From Dethiobacter sp. (GTDB taxonomy: Bacteria > Bacillota > Dethiobacteria > DTU022), in assembly GCA_018333405.1 (NCBI GenBank), contig JAGXSR010000158.1:1-25851 (forward strand): 25,851 nucleotides of DNA. Reading direction: 5' to 3'. Both the position numbers and the translations under genes were made by a program. This document shows, piece by piece, positions 6,835 to 15,162 of this stretch (positions are counted from its first letter, which is position 1; each line of letters starts with the position of its first letter). Below the pieces are notes generated by a model, which saw nothing but the letters and a program-made list of their open reading frames with translations, was not told the DNA's origin and did no database searches.

Positions 6835-8439
6835 ATGCGTCTGGAAGATTGCCTGAATACAGATTACCTGATTATCGGTTCCGGAATAGCCGGTCTCTAT
6901 ACGGCTATTTGCCTGGCTGCTTCCGGCCGGGTAGCAGTATTGAGCAAGCAGGATCTGGTGGCGGGAAACACCTGGTTTGCTCAGGGGGGTATTGCCGCCG
7001 CTTTTTCGGCTGAGGATTCACCGAAGCTGCATCTTGAAGATACCTGGAAAGCGGGCGCCTGCTTTGGCGATCGGATTTCAGTTGGCGTGCTGGTGGAAGA
7101 AGCTCCTTTTCGTATCCAGGACCTTTTAGATATGGGTATAAATTTTGACCGCCGCAACGGCGCTTTAGATCTGGGGCAGGAAGGGGCTCATTCCCGAAAG
7201 CGAATTTTGCATATTGGCGGAGACGCCACCGGTAAAGAACTGGTAGAAGCGCTGCTGCTCAGGGCGAAGAGCAAGGGCGTTTTTTTTATTGAAGACGCGT
7301 TTGCTTCTGACCTGATTCTTGATCAGGGGCGTTGCCGGGGAGTTAAATTTATTAAAGGCAAGCGGGTCTTTAGCATACAGGCTCGGGCGGTGATCCTGGC
7401 CACTGGTGGCTGCGGTCAGATTTTTCAATGTACCACCAACGCGCCCGCAGTAACCGGCGACGGCCTGGCCATTGCTTTTCAGGCTGGTGCGGTGCTCAAA
7501 GATCTTGAGTTTTTTCAATTTCATCCCACGGTATTCTTCCCTCCCCAGGGCAGTCCGTTTTTAATATCGGAGGCTGTTCGGGGAGAAGGAGCTCGCCTGG
7601 TCAACAGACAAGGGGAGTATTTCATGGAGCTGGTTCACCCCCGGGGAGAGCTTGGCCCCCGTGATGTGGTGGCCAGGGCCATTTTGGCAGAGCAGAAGAG
7701 AACCGGGGCTCAAGTGTACTTAGATATGCGCCACCTTGGTCTCTCCTTTGCACGGGAGCGCTTTCCTACAATCTATAGCCGTTGCCTGGAGTGGGGACTG
7801 GATATCAGCCGGAACCTTATCCCGGTTTCTCCTGCCGCCCATTACCTGATCGGCGGGATTGAAGTAGATTTAAACGGCAGGACCGGAGTAGAAAATCTTT
7901 TTGCTGTGGGTGAAACGGCTTCTACCGGGGTACACGGCAGCAATCGCCTGGCCAGCAATTCGCTCTTGGAAGGATTGGTTTTCGGACGTCGGGTCGCTAT
8001 GGCCGCCGCAGGAATTCAGCCGGAGGAGCGAGATCACCGGCTGCCCGGACAGAGCTTGGCAATCGGTCATTCCTCCGTCGATAAGGCAACTTTCCATGCT
8101 CTACGGGAAACACTGCAGAAGTTAATGTGGAAGCATGCGGGATTGATTCGAGATGCGAGCGGTCTTGAAACAGCGCGGGAGCAGATACTCAAGTGGTGGC
8201 CGGCAGCAAACCATGCTTACTTCGATGTAGAGTTTGCCGAAACCAGCAATATGCTGCTGATAGCCGCGATGATGGTCGAAGCGGCCTTTGCGAGACAAGA
8301 GAGCAGGGGCTGCCATTACCGGCAGGACTACCCGGACCCTGACCTGGAACTGGGCCACGGTCATCTCGTTTTTCAAAAACCTGTTCAATCCCCGGATAAT
8401 AGTGCTGCGGCTGAATATCCCCGCGCTGTTTTCAGGTAA
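6835..8439 (+). CDS. nadB: L-aspartate oxidase
   Basis: This flavoenzyme oxidises L-aspartate to iminoaspartate, the unstable substrate of NadA, in the cytoplasm. The 534-residue protein belongs to the succinate dehydrogenase/fumarate reductase flavoprotein family. The FAD dinucleotide fold begins with GSGIAG at 15-20, followed by NTWFAQGGIAA at 45-55. The active-site and second FAD regions are seen in RGEGARLVN, GPRDVVARA and SNSLLEGLVFG, and the C-terminal helical domain is complete. AAAGGAGG ends a few bases before the ATG. The gene sits between nadA and nadC, and the short 11-base gap to nadA favours co-expression of enzymes that must hand over a labile intermediate. Confidence 0.97.
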   Translation: MRLEDCLNTDYLIIGSGIAGLYTAICLAASGRVAVLSKQDLVAGNTWFAQGGIAAAFSAEDSPKLHLEDTWKAGACFGDRISVGVLVEEAPFRIQDLLDMGINFDRRNGALDLGQEGAHSRKRILHIGGDATGKELVEALLLRAKSKGVFFIEDAFASDLILDQGRCRGVKFIKGKRVFSIQARAVILATGGCGQIFQCTTNAPAVTGDGLAIAFQAGAVLKDLEFFQFHPTVFFPPQGSPFLISEAVRGEGARLVNRQGEYFMELVHPRGELGPRDVVARAILAEQKRTGAQVYLDMRHLGLSFARERFPTIYSRCLEWGLDISRNLIPVSPAAHYLIGGIEVDLNGRTGVENLFAVGETASTGVHGSNRLASNSLLEGLVFGRRVAMAAAGIQPEERDHRLPGQSLAIGHSSVDKATFHALRETLQKLMWKHAGLIRDASGLETAREQILKWWPAANHAYFDVEFAETSNMLLIAAMMVEAAFARQESRGCHYRQDYPDPDLELGHGHLVFQKPVQSPDNSAAAEYPRAVFR

Positions 8440-8472
8440 ATTCAGCGGGTACACAAGCAGGAGGAACTACCT

Positions 8473-9318
8473 GTGCAAATACCACTTATGTTAATTGAAG
8501 AAGCGGTTCAGGCTGCGCTGAAAGAGGATCTCGGCCTGGGCGATTTAACCACCTTCTATACCGTATCTCCTGGCGCCCGGGGAAAAGGAAGCATTATAGC
8601 CAAGGAGGAAGGTGTGATTGCCGGCCTTTTTGTGGCCGAGGCGGTTTTTCAGCGTATGGACAGCACTCTGCAAACTGAGCGGATGGTGGAAGATGGCGCC
8701 CTAGTGCCGGCCGGTCGACCGATTCTGAGTATAACCGGACGCTGCCAGGCTATTATCTCCGCGGAGCGAACTGCTTTAAATTTTCTGCAGCGGCTTTCCG
8801 GTATCGCTACCAAGACTGCAGCCTGGGTAAAAAAGATCGAAGATTTTCCAGTAAGTCTTACCGATACACGTAAAACTTCCCCGGGGATGCGGCTTTTGGA
8901 AAAGTACGCTGTGGTCGTCGGAGGCGGGATCAACCATCGTCTGGCTTTAGACGGCGGCATTTTGATTAAGGAAAACCATATTCGCGCCGCCGGGGGAATT
9001 GAGTCTGCAGTTAATTTGGTTAGAGCGCGCTCTCCATTTACTCTGCGCATAGAGGTTGAAGTGACCGATCTGTCGGAGCTTAAAGAAGCTTTAGCGGCAC
9101 AGGCCGAGATCATTATGCTTGATAATATGAGCCTGGAGATGATGCGCTGTGCGGTGGAGATGGCGGCCGGGCGCGCCCTGCTGGAGGCTTCGGGTAATGT
9201 TACGTTTGAGCGGCTCAGAGAGATTGCCGCCACCGGCGTTGATATTATCTCCTGCGGCGCGCTGACACATTCATACCGCTCTCTGGATTTGAGCTTATTA
9301 TTGGATCACAAAGGATAG
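8473..9318 (+). CDS. nadC: nicotinate-nucleotide diphosphorylase (carboxylating), QPRTase
   Basis: NadC converts quinolinate and PRPP to nicotinate mononucleotide, CO2 and pyrophosphate, the third step of de novo NAD synthesis. The 281-residue protein shows the type II phosphoribosyltransferase signature: EDLGLGDLTT near residues 18-27, ERTALNFLQRLSGIAT, KTSPGMR, the YAVVVGGGINHR block with LIKENHI, and IEVEV followed by IMLDNM. Start is a GTG at 8473 behind a good AGGAGG. It is the last gene of the nad operon, 33 bases after nadB. Downstream, a 12-base palindrome (AAGGGCGCCCTT, 9339-9350) is present but lacks a U-tract and is not a convincing terminator. Confidence 0.97.
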   Translation: MQIPLMLIEEAVQAALKEDLGLGDLTTFYTVSPGARGKGSIIAKEEGVIAGLFVAEAVFQRMDSTLQTERMVEDGALVPAGRPILSITGRCQAIISAERTALNFLQRLSGIATKTAAWVKKIEDFPVSLTDTRKTSPGMRLLEKYAVVVGGGINHRLALDGGILIKENHIRAAGGIESAVNLVRARSPFTLRIEVEVTDLSELKEALAAQAEIIMLDNMSLEMMRCAVEMAAGRALLEASGNVTFERLREIAATGVDIISCGALTHSYRSLDLSLLLDHKG

Positions 9319-9390
9319 AGTGTGTCGATTCAGGGGTTAAGGGCGCCCTTCGGCTCTGCGGCAGTTATTGTTTCATGGCTGTCTGAATTA

Positions 9391-9583
9391 TGCTATAATC
9401 GGGACAAGTTCAGATCGAGATCTAACTGTAACCGGATAAAACCAAGGAAAAAATAGAGCCGGGTTTTTTGAAAATTCCCTTATTTGGCATGATTATACCG
9501 GCTGTTTGTTTCATATATTAGATCAACCGACACTCTCCCGTGATTTTTCTCAGAGCGCAGGTTGGGAAAGAAGGCTTATCGTG
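9391..9583 (+). promoter_or_regulatory. promoter and about 180-base structured leader of the mgtC-like gene
   Basis: TGCTATAAT (9391-9399) is a perfect extended -10 element, placing the transcript start near 9406. The first bases of the transcript can fold: AGTT-C-AGATC (9407-9416) pairs with GATCTAACT (9419-9427), nine pairs with one bulged C. Further down AAAACC (9438-9443) can pair with GGTTTT (9462-9467), and AACCGG (9430-9435) can pair with CCGG at 9459-9462, next to a run of six T. This looks like a possible attenuator. It does not match a riboswitch class I recognise, including the Mg2+ M-box. Confidence 0.5.
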
Positions 9584-10306
9584 GTGATTAGTTACTGGGA
9601 AGTAGCCCTGCGCCTGTTGATGGCCGTCTTATTCGGAGGTTTGGTCGGCTTCGAGCGGGAAAGCCACAACCGGCCGGCCGGTTTTCGGACGCATATTCTG
9701 GTATGTGTTGGCGCCACTCTGATCATGATGCTGTCGGCTTATGGCTTTGCCGAGATGGCTGGAGGGGGATACCTGGTTGATCCCAGCCGGATCGCTGCCC
9801 AGGTAGTTACCGGGATCGGTTTTTTAGGAGCCGGGACCATATTGCAGCATCGCGGCAGTATCCGGGGGTTGACTACTGCCGCCAGCATTTGGGTTGTTTC
9901 CGGAATAGGGCTGGCCGTGGGTATCGGGTATTATGCGGGGGCGGCCATGGCCACTTTTGTGGTCTTAATCAGTCTTTTGTATCTGGGCCGGATTGAAAAG
10001 GCGATATTATCTCAGCGCCGGGTAAAAAATCTGCAGATCAGGGCCAAAGATCAGCCCGGTTTACTGGGTCGGGTTTCCGAAATTTTGTGTGATTTAAAGT
10101 TAAATATTAACCGCATTGAAATAATTGATCAGGAATACAATTCTGCGATTGGCGCTGACCTGATCCGCATGGAGTTTTTATTAGTAGCGCCGTTAAGTTT
10201 GAACAGCAATCTGTTGCTGGGACGTCTTTGTAGCCTGGATGGTGTAGTAGAAATTGCCTGGCAGGGTGACGATGTTCCTTTGAGAAACTTTGGCGCTAAT
10301 ATTTAA
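9584..10306 (+). CDS. MgtC/SapB-family membrane protein with C-terminal ACT-like domain
   Basis: The product is 240 residues. The N-terminal half has four to five membrane segments with the MgtC/SapB signature: GGLVGFERE at 18-26, then AGFRTHILVCVGA, and TGIGFLGAGTI near 77-86, followed by GLTTAASIW. Residues from about 147 form a soluble domain resembling ACT (VKNLQIRAKDQPGLLGRVSE), as in many MgtC homologues. MgtC proteins are linked to growth at low Mg2+ and to membrane potential or ATPase regulation, but are not established Mg2+ transporters. GTG 9584 or GTG 9581 is preferred because an AG-rich GGGAAAGAAGG lies just upstream; an in-frame TTG at 9506 would add a non-conserved, non-membrane N-terminus. 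It has its own promoter and leader and ends before a strong terminator. Confidence 0.88.
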   Translation: MISYWEVALRLLMAVLFGGLVGFERESHNRPAGFRTHILVCVGATLIMMLSAYGFAEMAGGGYLVDPSRIAAQVVTGIGFLGAGTILQHRGSIRGLTTAASIWVVSGIGLAVGIGYYAGAAMATFVVLISLLYLGRIEKAILSQRRVKNLQIRAKDQPGLLGRVSEILCDLKLNINRIEIIDQEYNSAIGADLIRMEFLLVAPLSLNSNLLLGRLCSLDGVVEIAWQGDDVPLRNFGANI

Positions 10307-10377
10307 GTAGATAAGCATTGCTGCCTCTTGCCTGCAATAGATCCTGGGTTTAACAAGACAAATTTTATTGAGCCAGT

Positions 10378-10405
10378 GCTGCCCTAGACGGGCGGCTTTT
10401 TTTTT
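10378..10405 (+). terminator. intrinsic terminator after the mgtC-like gene
   Basis: GCTGCCC (10378-10384) pairs with GGGCGGC (10390-10396) across a five-base loop, giving seven pairs with one G-U, and is followed by nine T residues (10397-10405). It lies 71 bases after the mgtC stop and isolates that gene from the ctsR operon. Confidence 0.93.
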
Positions 10406-10488
10406 GCGTTTAGAGGCTATGGTGCGCAATTGTAAGCAATACGCTGCTAATTTAAAAAACCACGGGTTTTGGGTCTTTAAAAAGGAAT

Positions 10489-10515
10489 AATAAGCATAGG
10501 CGCCTCTTGCTTATT
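10489..10515 (+). repeat. inverted repeat upstream of the ctsR promoter
   Basis: AATAAGC (10489-10495) and GCTTATT (10509-10515) are perfect inverted arms around a 13-base centre that itself contains the palindrome AGGCGCCT (10498-10505). It lies just upstream of the ctsR -10. There is no U-tract, so it is more like a protein site or a structured DNA element than a terminator. Function unknown. Confidence 0.4.
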
Positions 10516-10531
10516 TTATCAGGAGACAGGT

Positions 10532-10562
10532 TATAATATGTATATGGTCAGTAAAGGTCAAA
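10532..10562 (+). promoter_or_regulatory. ctsR operon promoter with CtsR operator
   Basis: TATAAT (10532-10537) is a perfect -10; the best -35 candidate, TTGCTT (10507-10512), is at a long spacing of 19. Immediately downstream GGTCAGT-AAA-GGTCAAA (10546-10562) matches the known CtsR tandem heptad, RGTCAAA-NAN-RGTCAAA, with two differences in the first heptad. The box covers the expected transcription start, as is usual for autoregulated ctsR operons. Confidence 0.85.
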
Positions 10563-10601
10563 CATGCCGCCGGCATGAATGGATCAGACGGATGTGGCAG
10601 A

Positions 10602-11078
10602 ATGTTTACGCTTTCCGATTCAATTGAGGATTATTTAAAGAAATTGCTCTCGTTGAGTTCGCGGTATTATGTGGATATCCGTCGGTACGAGCTATCCCGA
10701 AAATTCTTTTGCGCACCGTCGCAGATTAATTATGTTTTGAGCAGCCGGTTTTCTCCGGAACGAGGCTACCTGGTGGAAAGCAGGCGGGGAGGAAAGGGTT
10801 ATATCCGGATATATCGACTGGAGCCCCTGCAAAGCCGAACATGGATGGAGATGGTTGAGCAGCTGACATCTGCTGACTTTAATCCGGTGAAAGCGATGCA
10901 GTTTTTAAAGCGCGGCAGTGAAGAGAAGATCATCACACAGCGTGAAGCGCGTCTGCTGGAAACCATGCTGAAGGATGATCTGTATAACGGGTTGCCGGTC
11001 ATGAAAGCCCAAGTACACGCTTTGCAGAGCAAGCTGTTTAAAGCGGCCATTGCAGAAGTTTTAAAGGAGTGTTATTAG
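10602..11078 (+). CDS. ctsR: transcriptional repressor CtsR
   Basis: CtsR represses class III heat-shock genes, including clpC and its own operon, and is inactivated by heat and removed by McsB/ClpCP. From ATG 10602 it has 158 residues. The N-terminal winged helix-turn-helix (SDSIEDYLKKLL at the start, CAPSQINYVLSSRF as the likely recognition region) is followed by the wing ESRRGGKGYIRI, whose Arg and glycine-rich tip form the temperature-sensing DNA contact in Bacillus. The C-terminal half (ITQREARLLETMLKD and onward) is the dimerisation/McsB-response domain. The in-frame ATG at 10575 sits inside a palindrome, lacks a Shine-Dalgarno and adds residues not seen in the family, so 10602 is preferred. 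First gene of ctsR-mcsA-mcsB-clpC. Confidence 0.94.
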   Translation: MFTLSDSIEDYLKKLLSLSSRYYVDIRRYELSRKFFCAPSQINYVLSSRFSPERGYLVESRRGGKGYIRIYRLEPLQSRTWMEMVEQLTSADFNPVKAMQFLKRGSEEKIITQREARLLETMLKDDLYNGLPVMKAQVHALQSKLFKAAIAEVLKECY

Positions 11079-11107
11079 TTCAGGTTATATAAGGAGTGAA
11101 GCAAAAT

Positions 11108-11635
11108 ATGGTCTGCCAGGAATGTGGCAAAGAAGAAGCAAACATCTTTATTGCCAAAATTATAAACGGAAAAAAAATGGAGATACATCTATGCGAACGC
11201 TGTGCCCGCGAGAAAGAGGAATTTGATATAACTTTTGAGCCGCAATTTACCTTGCACAACTTTTTTGGCGGGCTGTTGCAGGAAAATGTGCGCAGCTCAG
11301 GAGAACAGGTCCGGGCAGCAAAAATCCAGTGCCCGAAATGTGCTCTTACGTTTGCTCAATTCTGCCAGATCGGACGTTTAGGCTGCAGCAGCTGTTTTGC
11401 CGCTTTTGGCGCCAAACTTCAACCGCTGCTCAAGCGTATTCACGGTAGTGCCCGGCACATCGGCAAAGCGCCTCGGCGAAGTCAGGAGGCAATACTGGTT
11501 AAGCGTGATCTGGAGAGATTAAAAGAAGAGATGCAACAAGCTGTCCTCAAGGAGGAATTTGAAGAGGCGGCTAAAATAAGAGATCGTATTCGGGCATTAG
11601 AAAAGGATTTGGAGCAGGGAGGAAAACGCACTTGA
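11108..11635 (+). CDS. mcsA: McsA, zinc-finger activator of the protein arginine kinase
   Basis: McsA binds and stimulates McsB and helps control CtsR. The 175-residue protein carries four CxxC pairs: CQEC and CERC in the first zinc module, then CPKC and CSSC in the second. The C-terminal region (about residues 130-170) contains a UvrB/UvrC-type motif, LKEEFEEAAKIRDRIRALEK, predicted to be a coiled coil that contacts partners. ATG 11108 is preferred because AAGGAG lies 11 bases upstream and homologues begin with MxCQEC; a GTG at 11096 overlaps that ribosome-binding site. The stop overlaps the McsB start codon (TTGA), indicating translational coupling with its partner. Confidence 0.94.
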   Translation: MVCQECGKEEANIFIAKIINGKKMEIHLCERCAREKEEFDITFEPQFTLHNFFGGLLQENVRSSGEQVRAAKIQCPKCALTFAQFCQIGRLGCSSCFAAFGAKLQPLLKRIHGSARHIGKAPRRSQEAILVKRDLERLKEEMQQAVLKEEFEEAAKIRDRIRALEKDLEQGGKRT

Positions 11636-12693
11636 AACAGGAACTATTTGTGCAAAGCCGTTGGATGGACGGAAACGGGCCTGAGGCGGATACGGTGATC
11701 AGCTCCCGTGTCAGAGTTGCCAGGAACATCGAGGGGATCCCCTTTCCATACCTTGCTTCAGATGAACAGACAGCAGCTGTGCAGGAGCAGGTAGCCCGCA
11801 CTGTCGCTGACAGTGAGGATCATTTCAGTCAGTTTTGTTACCAGCGCATTGCCGAGATGTCGCGTCAGGAGAAGCAAGTATTGGTGGAAAAGCACCTGAT
11901 CAGCCCATTTTTATCTCGCGAGGCTCATAACGGCGCCGTATTGCTGCGTCGGGACGAAGCGGTAAGCATATTAATTAACGAAGAAGATCATCTGCGGATT
12001 CAGGCTATCCTGCCGGGGCTGCAGTTGGAAGAAGCTTGGCAGGAAGCCAATCTCTACGACGATCTGCTGGAACAGAGCATTAATTATGCTTTTGATGAAT
12101 GCTACGGCTATCTTACCGCTTGCCCGACCAACGTAGGCACCGGGTTAAGAGCGTCTGTAATGTTGCACTTGCCGGCTTTGATCATGACCAATAAAATCAA
12201 CCGGTTGCTGGGCGCTTTGTCGCAAGTGGGGCTGGCTGTCCGCGGATTGTACGGGGAGGGCACAGAAATTATTGGAAACCTGGTCCAGGTTTCCAACCAG
12301 ATTACCTTGGGGCTTCCGGAAGAAGAGATTTTGCGTAATCTCTATGGGATTACCCGTCAGATTATTGAGCAGGAGCAGCAGGCCAGGCAGGCGCTATTAA
12401 ACAGCAGCCGCATACGGGTTGCCGATCGTTCCTGGCGGGCTTTAGGTCTGCTTCATTATGCCCGGATTATGAGCTCACAGGAAGCAATGCAGCTTTTATC
12501 CGATGTCCGTTTGGGGTATGATCTCGGTATTATAACCGGGCTGGATCGGAAACTATTAAACGAGCTGCTGGTGATTATACGTCCGGCCTGCCTGCAGCTT
12601 CTGGCCGGCAAAGTGCTCAGCGTGGAAGAGAGAAACTTAGAAAGGCCTCTGCAGATCAGAAATAAATTAAGCCGTTTTAAAGAAGCCGTGTAA
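11632..12693 (+). CDS. mcsB: protein arginine kinase McsB
   Basis: McsB phosphorylates arginine residues on proteins, marking them for ClpCP degradation and inactivating CtsR. The 353-residue protein has the phosphagen-kinase-like catalytic domain: SSRVRVARN at 24-32 for nucleotide binding, NEEDHLRIQ (116-124) with the acidic catalytic region, and CPTNVGTGLRAS at 164-175, whose cysteine and glycine-rich loop are diagnostic. TEIIGNLVQVSNQ carries the second conserved acidic residue. The C-terminal domain (WRALGLLHYARIMSSQEAM and onward) corresponds to the phosphoarginine-binding dimer region. Start is TTG 11632, overlapping the mcsA stop, with GGGAGG nine bases before it. The cognate phosphatase YwlE is not in this window. 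Confidence 0.95.
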   Translation: MKQELFVQSRWMDGNGPEADTVISSRVRVARNIEGIPFPYLASDEQTAAVQEQVARTVADSEDHFSQFCYQRIAEMSRQEKQVLVEKHLISPFLSREAHNGAVLLRRDEAVSILINEEDHLRIQAILPGLQLEEAWQEANLYDDLLEQSINYAFDECYGYLTACPTNVGTGLRASVMLHLPALIMTNKINRLLGALSQVGLAVRGLYGEGTEIIGNLVQVSNQITLGLPEEEILRNLYGITRQIIEQEQQARQALLNSSRIRVADRSWRALGLLHYARIMSSQEAMQLLSDVRLGYDLGIITGLDRKLLNELLVIIRPACLQLLAGKVLSVEERNLERPLQIRNKLSRFKEAV

Positions 12694-12729
12694 TAACGAA
12701 GAAAATTATTGGAAATAGAGGTGAACAGT

Positions 12730-15162
12730 ATGTTTATGTTCGGCCGATTTACTGAAAGAGCGCAGCAAGTGCTCGTGCTGGCTCAGGAAGAGGCAAAAAG
12801 GTTGAACCATAGCTTTATCGGAACGGAGCACCTGCTGCTTGGGCTTGTCCGGGAAGGATCCGGCATTGCCGCCAGGGCGCTGCAGAGTATGGGCGTGGAT
12901 TTAAACCGGGTTCGGCAGGAGGTGGAACAGATTACACCTAAAGGCGATAAAGCGGCGACTCAACAGGGCATCAGCTATACGCCCAGGGCTAAGCGGGTGG
13001 TTGAACTGGCTATTGAGGAAAGCCAGAATCTGGGGCATAACTATGTGGGCACAGAGCATATTATGCTGGGCCTGATCCGGGAAGGCGAGGGAGTTGCTGC
13101 CCAGGTTCTGACTAATATGGGCTCGGATTTGAAGCGAGCACGGAAAGAAGTAATCCAGTTGCTAGGCGGCGAAGAGGGGGCGGTCCGCTCAAATGGGGAA
13201 GATAAGAGCGCTCCGCAGACACCGACGGTGGATAATTTTGGCCGGGATTTGACCAAGCTGGCCCGGGAAGGAAAGCTTGATCCGGTGATTGGGCGGGAGA
13301 AGGAAATAGAGCGAGTCATCCAGGTGCTGAGCCGCCGTACCAAAAATAATCCTTGCCTGATTGGTGAACCGGGCGTTGGAAAAACGGCTGTCGCTGAAGG
13401 GCTAGCCCAGCGGATTACCGAGGGTAATGTTCCGGAAATCTTGAGGGGGAAACGGGTAGTCACCATCGAACTGGCTGCGGTAGTAGCGGGCACCAAGTAC
13501 CGTGGCGAATTTGAAGAGCGGCTGCGCAAATTGATGCAGGAGCTGCGCCAAGCTGGAAATGTAATGGTGTTTATTGACGAGCTGCACACCATTATCGGAG
13601 CAGGGGCTGCTGAAGGGGCCATCGATGCGTCGAATATCCTAAAACCGGCTTTAGCCCGGGGAGAGCTGCAGTGTATCGGCGCCACCACCCTGAGCGAATA
13701 CCGTAAGCACATAGAAAAAGACCCGGCTTTGGAGCGCCGTTTCCAGCCGATTACTATAGGCGAGCCCACCAAGGGGGAAAGCCTGGCTATACTCAAAGGG
13801 CTGCGCGATCGTTATGAGGCGCATCATAAGGTGAAGATAACCGATGAGGCGTTGGAGTCCGCGGTCAACCTTTCCGACCGTTATATCAGCGACCGTTTTC
13901 TGCCGGACAAAGCGATCGACCTGATTGATGAAGCTGCTTCCAGGGTGCGTATCCGTAATTATACCGCTCCACCTGATCTAAAAGAGATGGAAGATAAAAT
14001 GGAGAACTTGCGCAGTGAAAAAGAGGCGGCAGTACGCAACCAGGAATTTGAACTGGCGGCCAAGTTGCGCGACCAGGAGCATAAGTTCAAAGAAACGCTG
14101 GAAGAGCTAAAAAAAGTGTGGGAGCAGAAAATCGGCACCTCGGATCTGGCCTTGGTTACCGATGAAGATGTGTCCTATATCGTCTCCAGCTGGACCGGCA
14201 TCCCGGTCAAAAAGCTGGCGGAAGAAGAATCAGAGCGACTGCTTAAGCTGGAAGCGATACTGCATGAGCGGGTGATTGGACAGGATGAAGCGGTACGCTC
14301 GGTTTCCAGGGCTATCCGGCGGGCCAGGGCCGGGTTAAAAGATCCAAAGCGCCCGGTCGGTTCATTTATATTTCTAGGCCCTACCGGGGTAGGCAAGACT
14401 GAACTGGGCCGGGCCTTGGCCGAAGCGCTGTTTGGTGATGAGCGGGCCATGATTCGCCTGGATATGTCGGAATACATGGAGAAGCACACCGCAGCCAGGC
14501 TTCTTGGCGCTCCTCCCGGTTATGTCGGCTACGATGAGGGGGGGCAGCTGACGGAAAAAGTGCGGCGAAAACCTTATTCAGTTATTCTTTTCGACGAGAT
14601 GGAAAAAGCGCACCCGGATGTATTTAATGTGCTGCTGCAGATTTTGGAAGATGGCCGTTTAACTGACGGAAAAGGGCGTACTGTCGATTTCCGCAACTCT
14701 GTGGTGATTATGACCTCCAATGTAGGAGCTACTTTCCTGCGCAAATCAGCGCTCGGCTTCGGTGCGGCAGATGAAGATGACGGATACGAAAAGATGAAAG
14801 AGCGCATTATGGATGAGCTAAAGCGCACTTTCCGTCCGGAATTTTTAAACCGGGTCGATGATGCCATTGTTTTTCATTCGTTATCCCGCGAACATATCCG
14901 GGAAATTGTCGATATCATGCTCGATGAGTTGAACCGGCGAATTGTAGAGTATAATCTGCGGGTTGAGGTAACGGATGCCGCCAAGGAGCGCCTGGTACAA
15001 GAAGGGTTCGATCCAGCCTTCGGCGCTCGCCCGTTGCGCCGGATTATTCAAAAACGGCTTGAAGACGGCATTTCTGAGGAGATGCTCCAGGGAAAAGTTC
15101 AACCAGGCAATACTGTGGCCGTAGATGTGGAAAACGACAGGTTCATCTTTAGCGCGAGATAA
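12730..15162 (+). CDS. clpC: ATP-dependent Clp protease ATP-binding subunit ClpC
   Basis: ClpC is a hexameric AAA+ unfoldase that delivers substrates, including arginine-phosphorylated proteins, to ClpP. The 810-residue protein is full length. The N domain has two Clp repeats (FTERAQQVLVLAQEEA and YTPRAKRVVELAIEES). The first AAA+ module has Walker A GEPGVGKT at 212-219 and Walker B VFIDELH. A middle domain with a UVR-like motif (near 437-450) marks it as ClpC rather than ClpA, ClpB or ClpE. The second module has GPTGVGKT at 550-557 and VILFDEME. LGF in KSALGFG is the candidate ClpP-docking tripeptide. ATG 12730 is chosen for AGAGGTG at proper spacing. Last gene of the ctsR operon by CtsR context; no U-tract terminator follows. 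Confidence 0.97.
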   Translation: MFMFGRFTERAQQVLVLAQEEAKRLNHSFIGTEHLLLGLVREGSGIAARALQSMGVDLNRVRQEVEQITPKGDKAATQQGISYTPRAKRVVELAIEESQNLGHNYVGTEHIMLGLIREGEGVAAQVLTNMGSDLKRARKEVIQLLGGEEGAVRSNGEDKSAPQTPTVDNFGRDLTKLAREGKLDPVIGREKEIERVIQVLSRRTKNNPCLIGEPGVGKTAVAEGLAQRITEGNVPEILRGKRVVTIELAAVVAGTKYRGEFEERLRKLMQELRQAGNVMVFIDELHTIIGAGAAEGAIDASNILKPALARGELQCIGATTLSEYRKHIEKDPALERRFQPITIGEPTKGESLAILKGLRDRYEAHHKVKITDEALESAVNLSDRYISDRFLPDKAIDLIDEAASRVRIRNYTAPPDLKEMEDKMENLRSEKEAAVRNQEFELAAKLRDQEHKFKETLEELKKVWEQKIGTSDLALVTDEDVSYIVSSWTGIPVKKLAEEESERLLKLEAILHERVIGQDEAVRSVSRAIRRARAGLKDPKRPVGSFIFLGPTGVGKTELGRALAEALFGDERAMIRLDMSEYMEKHTAARLLGAPPGYVGYDEGGQLTEKVRRKPYSVILFDEMEKAHPDVFNVLLQILEDGRLTDGKGRTVDFRNSVVIMTSNVGATFLRKSALGFGAADEDDGYEKMKERIMDELKRTFRPEFLNRVDDAIVFHSLSREHIREIVDIMLDELNRRIVEYNLRVEVTDAAKERLVQEGFDPAFGARPLRRIIQKRLEDGISEEMLQGKVQPGNTVAVDVENDRFIFSAR

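Noticed and set aside
8649..9233. A 194-codon open frame on the minus strand inside nadC
   Set aside because: It is the shadow of a highly conserved gene with a clear start and ribosome-binding site on the plus strand; the antisense product is low complexity.
9339..9350. AAGGGCGCCCTT palindrome as the terminator of the nad operon
   Set aside because: The loop would be only two to four bases and no T-run follows. It may be chance symmetry.
13041..13796. A 251-codon open frame on the minus strand inside clpC
   Set aside because: It is antisense to the first AAA+ module of ClpC, is rich in Ser, Arg and Pro and has no recognisable motif. Long antisense frames are expected opposite such coding sequence.
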